Assembly: GCA_030641715.1 (NCBI GenBank)
Contig: DAOWGX010000029.1
Span: 1-33,757, forward strand
Length of the DNA: 33,757 bases
Origin: Nanobdellota archaeon
GTDB lineage: Archaea > Nanobdellota > Nanobdellia > Pacearchaeales > GW2011-AR1
Direction of reading: 5' to 3'
Shown: one piece after another, positions 17,886 through 24,330 of the stretch
Numbering within the stretch: the first letter of the stretch is position 1
Layout of the letters: every line of letters starts with the position of its first letter
Position numbers and translations under genes: made by a program
The notes under the pieces: model-generated
The model's input: only the letters and a program-made list of their open reading frames with translations
What the model was told of the DNA's origin: nothing
Database searches by the model: none

Positions 17886-17895
17886 AAAATTAAAA

Positions 17896-18930
17896 TTAAA
17901 GTTCTATATCTTTTAGGCCGTCCCTCTCTATCATAAACACAGTCTCATCATCAGGCAAATCCGGGCTGTCAATCAATTTACAAACCCGCGAATCCTTCTT
18001 TCCTCGTCGGAGATACATTCTGTACGTACAAGCGTGCCCCACAATATTCCCGCCAATCGCTTTCGTTGGGTCTCCAAACATCTGCGCAGGATCGGACATA
18101 ACCTGATTAGTCACATAGACCGCCAAATTATTCTGCTCCGCAATCTTCATCAAATTATGCAAATACCGATTCAACCGTTGCTGTCTATCCGCCAACTGCC
18201 CACGACCAGAATACTCCGCCCTAAAATGTGCCGTCAACGAATCGATAATCATCAAACGAATCGGCTCACCGTCCTTAATCATCTCCGCAACCTTATCCAA
18301 CAGCAACATCTGATGGTCAGAATTAAAAGCCCGTGCGACCAGAATATTTTTCAAAACCTTATCTGGATTCGCCCCGATACCCTCGGCAAACTGCCTAACC
18401 CTCTCAGGCCTAAACGTCCCCTCAGTATCAATATAAACACACTTCCCATTCGCCCCTCCTTGTTCAATAGGCAACTGAACACCCACAGCCAAAGATATAG
18501 CTAATTGAGTTTTCCCCGACCCAAAAGCACCGAACGCCTCCGTAATAGATTTTGTCTGAATTCCTTTTCCGCCCAGAAGATTATCCAGATTCTTAGAACC
18601 TGTAGTAATATTAAACAACTCCTTCCTCTTTTCCTCATGAGCCAACCCGTCGCTGAAACCCAAATCCATCATCTTCCTCGACGCCTGAATCGCCTTCCTC
18701 GCAACACTCTCACTCATCCCCGCCATCTCACTCAAATGAGCCGGAGTTAAAACAGCCAACCCCATCAAATCATAAATTCCCGCAGCCTCCAACTTCGCAA
18801 CAGCCCCAGGACCAACACCAGGCAGATCAATCAACTGCGCCTTTTTCTCTTTACCAACAACTTTTTTCTCAACCTCTTCAGACTCTTCGACAGCATTCTC
18901 ATCCCCCTCTTTATCAAGTTTTATAACCAT
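17896..18930 (-). CDS. radA: DNA repair and recombination protein RadA (archaeal recombinase)
   Basis: 344 residues from ATG 18930. RadA forms ATP-dependent filaments on single-stranded DNA for strand exchange. Seen: an acidic N-terminus, a helix-hairpin-helix LIDLPGVGPGAVAKLEAAGI, ITTGSKNLDNLLGGKGIQT, Walker A GAFGSGKTQ, LMIIDSLTAHFRAEY (Walker B), the loop-1/loop-2 region RQQRLNRYLHNLMKIAE and VYVTNQVMSDPAQMFGD, and GGNIVGHACTYRMYLRRGKK. The polymerisation motif FxxA reads FSDG, aligned without gaps to the FMRA of Pyrococcus RadA as I remember it. The longer reading from 18975 adds 15 residues that overlap the upstream gene. ATG 18930 is preferred: it has GGAGG just upstream and a TATA box 25 nt away. 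Confidence 0.95.
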   Translation of the reverse strand: MVIKLDKEGDENAVEESEEVEKKVVGKEKKAQLIDLPGVGPGAVAKLEAAGIYDLMGLAVLTPAHLSEMAGMSESVARKAIQASRKMMDLGFSDGLAHEEKRKELFNITTGSKNLDNLLGGKGIQTKSITEAFGAFGSGKTQLAISLAVGVQLPIEQGGANGKCVYIDTEGTFRPERVRQFAEGIGANPDKVLKNILVARAFNSDHQMLLLDKVAEMIKDGEPIRLMIIDSLTAHFRAEYSGRGQLADRQQRLNRYLHNLMKIAEQNNLAVYVTNQVMSDPAQMFGDPTKAIGGNIVGHACTYRMYLRRGKKDSRVCKLIDSPDLPDDETVFMIERDGLKDIEL

Positions 18931-18950
18931 AACCTCCAAAATCCTCTCTC

Positions 18951-18960
18951 CTTTATAAGG
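18951..18960 (-). promoter_or_regulatory. TATA box of radA
   Basis: The minus strand reads CCTTATAAAG, centred about 25 nt before ATG 18930. It lies just before the stop codon end of the upstream gene (18963) and supports a start at 18930 rather than 18975. Confidence 0.6.
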
Positions 18961-18962
18961 AT

Positions 18963-19433
18963 TTATATCATACAAAACAGATAACTCAGAACAAATTTAC
19001 CGACGACAAAAATATTACCCAAAAGTAATAAAACAAAAATAATATCCTCAACAACACCCCCAGACCTAACAAACCCTTTAACCTTCCAACCCAACGGCCA
19101 AAACAACCTCACCCCAGACTTAGTCAAACAATCCAAAAACAAATGCGAAATATATCCAACAAAAAATCCAAACCCCGCCCAAAGACTAATCATCCCTACA
19201 CTCAAACTCAAAACCAGCCCCGCAATCAAACTATGCAAAACCCCTCGATGCTTCGTCATCCATTGCAACGGCCGAAGATACCAACGATTTCCCGCCCGGC
19301 TACTCTTAATATCAATATCGACAAACGCTGTCGCCAACAAAATAAAAAACAAAACCCAAACAGGCATCAACAAAAAATAACTCAACAAAAAATAAACTGC
19401 TAGCGAAAACATAATATGAGTTTTGAATAACAT
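18963..19433 (-). CDS. YdjM/DUF457-like membrane-bound metal-dependent hydrolase family protein
   Basis: 156 residues from ATG 19433; a TTG two codons upstream (19439) is an alternative. It has an N-terminal TH pair (LFKTHIMFSL), several membrane helices, FVDIDIKSS after the second helix, TKHRGVLHSL, and GYISHLFLDCLTKSGVRLFWPLG. The His and Asp residues in these places are the hallmark of the YdjM/DUF457 integral membrane family (putative metal-dependent hydrolases, in some bacteria tied to the SOS response). Length is typical. It lies just upstream of radA on the same strand, so a link with DNA repair is possible, but radA has its own promoter. Substrate unknown. Confidence 0.8.
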   Translation of the reverse strand: MLFKTHIMFSLAVYFLLSYFLLMPVWVLFFILLATAFVDIDIKSSRAGNRWYLRPLQWMTKHRGVLHSLIAGLVLSLSVGMISLWAGFGFFVGYISHLFLDCLTKSGVRLFWPLGWKVKGFVRSGGVVEDIIFVLLLLGNIFVVGKFVLSYLFCMI

Positions 19434-19450
19434 CTCCAAAAGAGCAAACC

Positions 19451-19460
19451 ATAAATTAAA
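19451..19460 (-). promoter_or_regulatory. AT-rich TATA-like box of the DUF457 gene
   Basis: The minus strand reads TTTTTTAATTTATGG; the TTTAATTTAT core is about 24 nt before ATG 19433. The divergent gap (19434-19579) otherwise holds the plus-strand promoter and no further gene that I can see. Confidence 0.35.
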
Positions 19461-19551
19461 AAACTACCTACTCAGATGACATAAAAATTATCACTTCTTC
19501 CCTTAATTCCTAAATTCTAACCTCCATGTTTTATAAAAGAATATCACAAGA

Positions 19552-19560
19552 TTTTTATAT
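19552..19560 (+). promoter_or_regulatory. TATA box of the plus-strand gene pair
   Basis: TTTTTATAT is centred 24 nt before ATG 19580. An earlier ATG at 19526 lies upstream of this box and would not be in the mRNA, so the shorter protein is preferred. A second box-like TTTATAAAAG is at 19530-19539. Confidence 0.5.
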
Positions 19561-19579
19561 CCAGTTTCTTAGAAATTCT

Positions 19580-20377
19580 ATGAAAGAAGTGATTTTGGGA
19601 GTTTTATCCCTTCCTGCCCAAATTATGATAATCTTTGTATGTATTATTCTAATTATCCTCGTGATTCTAAAAATAAAAAAATCAACATTAAAAAAAGAAA
19701 TCAATTCCCAAAAATCCTCAAGAGAGGAATATATAGAAGAATTAACCAAAACAAAAAAATCCGGCAAGAGTCCTGAAGAAAAAGTTGATTTACTAAACGA
19801 TATATCAAAAAGAATATTCGAAGAAAAATATGGTCTTAATCAAAAATCGACTTATAATGATTTAACAAAAAAACTTCGGGAAAGGGGACAAGAACAACTA
19901 TCCATCTTCTCAAAACAGATGTCTCTTTGTTATTACAGTGGGGAAAAATTAAACAAGGAAAAAATAAATAAACTTATAGAAGATTTAATAAAAATAATAA
20001 TGACTACCGACCATGACATTGAAAAAGTAGATAAGAAAAAATCAAAATTCGATCTCAAACGAATTAAAAAAAATTCAGATAATAATTTAACAAAATATGG
20101 ATATTTAAATACAATTCAAAAAAACCCGGGAATTTATACAGACCTAAAAAAATCATTTGAATTAACTAATAGACGAATACTAGATTTAAATAAACTAATA
20201 AGAGAATTATATACTAAAGGAGACAAAAAAACTAAACAAAAAATAAAAAGAGCTGTTAATAATTACAAAAAACAGACCTCAAATATAGCTCAAAAAACAG
20301 AAAGTCCTTTTAAGAGATGCATTTTACAACAGAATATTCTGAAAGAACACTTTAAAGAAATAGAACTATTAAAATAA
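19580..20377 (+). CDS. Single-pass membrane protein with DUF4129-like cytoplasmic domain
   Basis: 265 residues from ATG 19580. An N-terminal membrane helix (IMIIFVCIILIILVILKIKK) is followed by a Lys-rich soluble part. Residues from about 65 to 140 read DISKRIFEEKYGLNQKS...TYNDLTKKL...FSKQMSLCYYSGEKLNKEKI. This is the pattern of DUF4129 and related domains (T-x-x-E/D-L, then Y-S-G near the end) that often travel with MoxR, DUF58 and vWA genes; I call it DUF4129-like from pattern only. The rest is a basic helical tail with possible coiled coil. It is divergent from the DUF457 gene and 9 nt before the next gene. Its base composition is visibly more AT-rich than radA or guaB. Function unknown; the cytoplasmic domain may meet the MoxR system encoded nearby. 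Confidence 0.65.
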   Translation: MKEVILGVLSLPAQIMIIFVCIILIILVILKIKKSTLKKEINSQKSSREEYIEELTKTKKSGKSPEEKVDLLNDISKRIFEEKYGLNQKSTYNDLTKKLRERGQEQLSIFSKQMSLCYYSGEKLNKEKINKLIEDLIKIIMTTDHDIEKVDKKKSKFDLKRIKKNSDNNLTKYGYLNTIQKNPGIYTDLKKSFELTNRRILDLNKLIRELYTKGDKKTKQKIKRAVNNYKKQTSNIAQKTESPFKRCILQQNILKEHFKEIELLK

Positions 20378-20386
20378 TCATAACCT

Positions 20387-21493
20387 ATGGAAAAAAAAGT
20401 AATAATAAATGGTATCTTTCTTATCCTTCTAAGTTTTATAATAATAGTTTTAACTTTAAGATACCTCCCTACAACAGACAAAGAATGCATAGAAGCAAAT
20501 CTTCTGACAAACATAAAATACGATGGTTGTTATGACCTTGGTATGAAAAATATTTTTTTAACAATAAACAGGATGGATAATTATGAAATAAGAGATATAA
20601 GCCTTTCTTTTATCGATAGTAAAGAAAGAGAATTTAAAATAACTAATCTCCCAGGACATAACCAGACAAAAACGTATCAATTCAATGCATCAAGAAACCC
20701 CGGAACCGTTTACATCTCACTAAATATACCGAATATAAATAATTGTAAGGATCCAAAGATGACAATACTAAAAGAATGCAGTTCAGAGAAACACAGCATC
20801 TCATCCTCGATTTCATCAACAGATCCTTTCAGCTTTCTTGAGGAAAATCAAAACAGACCATTTCAGGAATCTAGTTTACTTCTGGAAAGTTTAATAGAAA
20901 AAGAAAGAATATGGACAACTATCTGCAGGTCAGAATGGCTCTGTCAAGATTGGGAAAAATGCGAAGAAGATATCCAGAGAAGAGAATGTTCAGATAAAAA
21001 TAAATGCCCTATACCTACTGGAAGTCCGCAATTCACAAGAGCTTGTGGAAACATATGCATAGAAAACTGGGTTTGTAAATGGTCTGACTGCAGGGATGGA
21101 TTTACAACTCCAACCTGTACAGATCAAAATAATTGCGGAACAAGATTCGCCGAACTAAAAAAACTCCCTTGCAGAATGACAGGAGAATGTACTCCAAACA
21201 TTGAATGTACTCCCTGGTCTAAGTGCAAGATAGATTACAACTTTAACGATTTAATAACAAAGATAGAAAGCATAAACGGAACAAAAATAAGATTATGCGA
21301 GGATAAAAACAACTGCATTGACCCCACGCACGAAATAGGAAGGTGTTCAATAAGCATAGATATAGGTACGAGAAAGAGGATAATTCAAAATAATTTATTT
21401 ATAGAGATTTATAATAGATTGACCAATAAAATCATAGCAACCATAAAATACGATGAGGACCCAGATTCATCCTCGATAAACATTTATTTTTAG
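20387..21493 (+). CDS. Membrane-anchored protein with TSP1-like Cys modules
   Basis: 368 residues. One N-terminal membrane helix (IINGIFLILLSFIIIVLTLRYL) leaves the rest outside. An Ig-like stretch at about 50-130 is followed by a Ser-rich linker and three Cys modules: CRSEWLCQDWEKCEEDIQRR, CIENWVCKWSDCRDGF and CTPNIECTPWSKCKIDYN. The W-x-C-x-x-W-x-x-C spacing with a trailing R-C and C-D-----C resembles thrombospondin type-1 repeats. Other archaeal surface proteins carry the same sort of module, and a version is in the 659-residue protein here (WVCGEWYVC). It is co-oriented with the DUF4129-like gene and ends 3 nt from the stop of the oppositely directed vWA gene. The likely role is protein or glycan contact outside the cell; the ligand is unknown. 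Confidence 0.75.
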   Translation: MEKKVIINGIFLILLSFIIIVLTLRYLPTTDKECIEANLLTNIKYDGCYDLGMKNIFLTINRMDNYEIRDISLSFIDSKEREFKITNLPGHNQTKTYQFNASRNPGTVYISLNIPNINNCKDPKMTILKECSSEKHSISSSISSTDPFSFLEENQNRPFQESSLLLESLIEKERIWTTICRSEWLCQDWEKCEEDIQRRECSDKNKCPIPTGSPQFTRACGNICIENWVCKWSDCRDGFTTPTCTDQNNCGTRFAELKKLPCRMTGECTPNIECTPWSKCKIDYNFNDLITKIESINGTKIRLCEDKNNCIDPTHEIGRCSISIDIGTRKRIIQNNLFIEIYNRLTNKIIATIKYDEDPDSSSINIYF

Positions 21494-21496
21494 AAA

Positions 21497-22417
21497 TTAA
21501 GGAATTGTTTTAAATCTAAAATTATACAAAACCCAATTGAATAATAATAAAATTAAACTGCCAATTAACAAATAAATCGAAATATTCAACGAAACATTAG
21601 TAATCGTTTTTTCAAATTCAAAAATAATCTCATCTAATGCCTCTGCATCTTGAGCACTAAAAAACCTGCCACCAGTATTGAATGCCAGCGCCTTCAAAAA
21701 ATCCTCATCAAGTTTTGAGATAACACCTAAATTACTCTTCCCTCCCTCAATAGTACCCACCGCAATCGTATTAATAATAATATTTCTCTTAGTAGCATAA
21801 GTTATAATCTTGTCTACACCTCCTACATTTGACTGACCGTCAGTTATCAGAATCAGAGATTTCATTTTTCTTGTTCCGAAAATTTCATTCGCACCTATTA
21901 CGGCATTGTAAATATTTGTCCCGCTAACATCTCCAAAGTTAACATTATCAATAGCCATTTTTGCTTTTAATTTCGAAGCATCCAATTCCTGCATAACAAT
22001 CGCATCCCCTGAAAACCCCATTACCCCTATTTCCACCAATGGAAGTTTATCAACAAATTTGACGGCAAAACTTTTCGCTGCCTCCAATCTATTCGGAAGA
22101 ATATCCGTTGCAGCCATACTCTCAGAATTATCTATAGTAAAAACATAAGAAAAAGAACCTGACCTTGTTTCAAGAACGACAGTCATACCTGCAATCCCCA
22201 AAACCAACAAACCTACTATCACAAGATTTAAATAAAGAACAACAAAATTTCTGGAAAAAATTTCTCCACCTGAGATTCGTTTCATTGCCTCAAAATTAGG
22301 AAAAACCAACGACCTCCTTTTATTATAAAGCCCCCCTAAAAAATAGATTAAGATAAAAATAGGAATCGATAATAAAAGCAACAAAAATTGAGGATGTAAA
22401 AATGACGCTTGCATCAT
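21497..22417 (-). CDS. BatA-like membrane von Willebrand factor A protein
   Basis: 306 residues. An N-terminal membrane helix (FLLLLLSIPIFILIYFLGG), a second helix near residue 60 (LYLNLVIVGLLVLGIAGM), a vWA domain, and a C-terminal helix (YLLIGSLILLLFNWVLYNF). This is the BatA/BatB layout. The MIDAS metal site looks whole: DNSES (DxSxS), the Thr of SGTNIY, and the Asp of LITDGQSNVGG. Such proteins work with MoxR ATPases and DUF58 partners in assembly or maturation of other proteins, usually at the membrane. The start ATG overlaps the DUF58 stop by 4 nt, so translation is coupled. Last gene of the operon. Confidence 0.88.
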   Translation of the reverse strand: MMQASFLHPQFLLLLLSIPIFILIYFLGGLYNKRRSLVFPNFEAMKRISGGEIFSRNFVVLYLNLVIVGLLVLGIAGMTVVLETRSGSFSYVFTIDNSESMAATDILPNRLEAAKSFAVKFVDKLPLVEIGVMGFSGDAIVMQELDASKLKAKMAIDNVNFGDVSGTNIYNAVIGANEIFGTRKMKSLILITDGQSNVGGVDKIITYATKRNIIINTIAVGTIEGGKSNLGVISKLDEDFLKALAFNTGGRFFSAQDAEALDEIIFEFEKTITNVSLNISIYLLIGSLILLLFNWVLYNFRFKTIP

Positions 22418-23295
22418 TTTCTTTTAGCCCTCTGTTTTAAAAAAGAGACCAGGGGAACAACAAACGACTTATCAGTTGTCAATCCAAGCAAATCTATATT
22501 CGACTCTAAAAAAAGTTCTTCTACAAGACGCTTTTGCCTGAGTGTTGAAATACCGTATCTCGCAGAATCAATTTTTGGGTCAACAAGAATTTGATTATTT
22601 GAATAAGGATCCTCTAAAACTAACGGAGACATATTCGATGGGAGTCCCTCATCTAAAAGGTCCTTCACCATAATTGCAAAAGTCTCAAATTTAGCAGAAA
22701 GTACTTTCAGAGGTTCCCCACAATTTTTATTCAAATGAATGAAATCGGAAACAAGAATAATCGCAGAAGAAGATTTTATCAATTTCAACAAAAACTCAAT
22801 CATGTTTTCAAAATTAAAATTCCCCCTATAAAGTGCTAAATCAGATAAACAACTGTTTATCAGATAAATCTGGTTTGTTGAATTGGATGGCGGGAGAACT
22901 TTAACAGCCTTATCTGTCCACATAATTAAACCGACATTATCGTTTGAATTAAGCACGAGATGACTAAGAGCTGCAACAACTTCCGCCGCATATTCTGATT
23001 TTAATTTATCCGAAGAGCCAAACATCATGCTGTTACTCACATCAACTACAAAATAAACATCCATATCTCTCTCTTCAATATACTGCCTGGCCAAAAGATT
23101 ATTTGCTCTCAGACTTGCTTTCCAATCAATGTCAGAAGCATCTTCGCCAGGTCCAAATTCCCTGTAGTGGTCAAACTCCAAACCCCTACCTCTAAAAATA
23201 GTTCTATATAAAATCCTCTTAAGCTGGAATTTTTTCATAACGCTCTCAAATTCAGATATAGCGTGAGCAAAATCAATTTTTAGTTTCTGTTCCAT
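22414..23295 (-). CDS. DUF58 protein with vWA-type domain
   Basis: 293 residues from ATG 23295. It has the DUF58 signature RGRGLEFDHYREFGPGEDAS followed by DIDWKASLRAN, and then a vWA-like domain with a DVSNS motif that could bind a metal. No membrane helix is seen. DUF58 proteins are the usual partner between MoxR and the BatA-like proteins. ATG 23295 is chosen because GGAGG lies 10 nt upstream; a TTG at 23316 would put that sequence inside the coding region. A hairpin that includes the GGAGG precedes the gene, and an internal TATA-like box (23361-23370) suggests some separate expression from moxR. It overlaps the vWA gene by 4 nt. Confidence 0.88.
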   Translation of the reverse strand: MEQKLKIDFAHAISEFESVMKKFQLKRILYRTIFRGRGLEFDHYREFGPGEDASDIDWKASLRANNLLARQYIEERDMDVYFVVDVSNSMMFGSSDKLKSEYAAEVVAALSHLVLNSNDNVGLIMWTDKAVKVLPPSNSTNQIYLINSCLSDLALYRGNFNFENMIEFLLKLIKSSSAIILVSDFIHLNKNCGEPLKVLSAKFETFAIMVKDLLDEGLPSNMSPLVLEDPYSNNQILVDPKIDSARYGISTLRQKRLVEELFLESNIDLLGLTTDKSFVVPLVSFLKQRAKRK

Positions 23296-23306
23296 TTTTA
23301 TCTCTC

Positions 23307-23370
23307 CTCCATACAAAATGGAGTATGATAGTTGTTCGCAACTTTCTTTTCCATTTTTATTTATTAAATA
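23307..23370 (-). promoter_or_regulatory. Internal promoter and hairpin leader of the DUF58-vWA pair
   Basis: The TATA-like TATTTAATAA lies at 23361-23370. About 25 nt later begins a short leader with two hairpins on the minus strand: GTTG-cgaa-CAAC (23331-23342) and CTCCAT-tttgt-ATGGAG (23307-23323). The 3' arm of the second includes most of the GGAGG ribosome-binding site of DUF58, so its folding would hide the site. Confidence 0.4.
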
Positions 23371-24324
23371 CTATGGAGCACTGATTTTTTCTAAAACAGA
23401 TTTTATTATTTCCTCTGTTGAAATTTTTTTCGCTTCTGCTTCATAGTTTAAAATAATCCTGTGTCTCAAAATATCAAAAACAACCTTTTGAACATCGACC
23501 GGAATAACATAATCCCTGCCATTTATTAATGCCTCCGCCTTAGAAGAAATAAATAAAGCAATCGATGCCCTCGGGCTTGCCCCATAATCAATATATTTTG
23601 CAAATTCAAAATCAGGACTTCTTGTCTCGCTGACAATTCTTACAATATAATTCTGAATAGCACTCGAGCTAAACACCTCCTTTACTCTTTCCTGAAGATT
23701 TATAATTTTCTCCGGAGACAAAACACTTTTCAGTTCATAATCCTCAAATTTTTTTAGGGTGATATTTTTATCTAAGATATCTATCTCTTCTTTAAATTCG
23801 GGATGTGAAATACGCAATTTAAACAAAAACCTATCAATCTGGGCTTCAGGAAGAGAATAAACTCCTTTAGTCTCTATAGGATTCTCCGTAGCCATCACAA
23901 AAAAAGGTTGCGGCAGGGAATGTGTTTCTTTTGCAATTGTAACCATGTTCTCCTGCATTGCCTCCAACAGTGCTGACTGTGTTTTTGGCGGTGCCCTATT
24001 AATCTCGTCGGCAATAACAAAATTAGTAAAAAGAGGTCCCTTTAAAACTTCAAAACCTTTCTTAGGAGTATAACTCAAAATACCCGTCAAGTCAGATGGA
24101 AGCAAATCAACAGTAAACTGAATCCTTTTCACATCGCAGCCCATCACCTTCGCTATAGCCTTAACAATCAAAGTCTTCGCAGTTCCCGGAACTCCCTCAA
24201 CCAAAACATGACCATTACATAAAATCGCCCTGATAATCGCCCTTATAACTTCCTGCTGACCCACAACAATCTTGGACATCTCTTTCTCTATTTCCCCAAC
24301 AGCCTCTTTAATTTCTCCATCCAT
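23371..24324 (-). CDS. MoxR-family AAA+ ATPase
   Basis: 317 residues, normal for the family. Walker A GVPGTAKT, Walker B FVIADEINRAPPKTQSALLEAM, sensor 1 FFVMATENPIETKG, then SLPEAQIDRFLFK, and a C-terminal lid with YGASPRASIALF. MoxR ATPases act as chaperones for partner complexes and are typically encoded with DUF58 and vWA proteins, as here. The start ATG is 6 nt after the stop of the giant surface protein gene, so the two are probably on one transcript. The client is unknown; the co-transcribed surface protein is the natural candidate, but MoxR is cytoplasmic, so contact would have to pass through the membrane-spanning vWA protein or the surface protein's short tail. Confidence 0.95.
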   Translation of the reverse strand: MDGEIKEAVGEIEKEMSKIVVGQQEVIRAIIRAILCNGHVLVEGVPGTAKTLIVKAIAKVMGCDVKRIQFTVDLLPSDLTGILSYTPKKGFEVLKGPLFTNFVIADEINRAPPKTQSALLEAMQENMVTIAKETHSLPQPFFVMATENPIETKGVYSLPEAQIDRFLFKLRISHPEFKEEIDILDKNITLKKFEDYELKSVLSPEKIINLQERVKEVFSSSAIQNYIVRIVSETRSPDFEFAKYIDYGASPRASIALFISSKAEALINGRDYVIPVDVQKVVFDILRHRIILNYEAEAKKISTEEIIKSVLEKISAP

Positions 24325-24330
24325 TACACT

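Noticed and set aside
18931-18975. Upstream in-frame start for radA
   Set aside because: It would overlap the DUF457 gene and lie upstream of the TATA box; ATG 18930 has better signals.
19456-19500. Possible C/D-box guide RNA on the minus strand (GTGATAA ... CTGA)
   Set aside because: Only one C-like and one D-like box about 13 nt apart; no second box pair and no flanking stem.
19526-19579. Upstream ATG for the DUF4129-like protein
   Set aside because: The TATA box lies between it and ATG 19580, and the extra residues do not look like a signal sequence.
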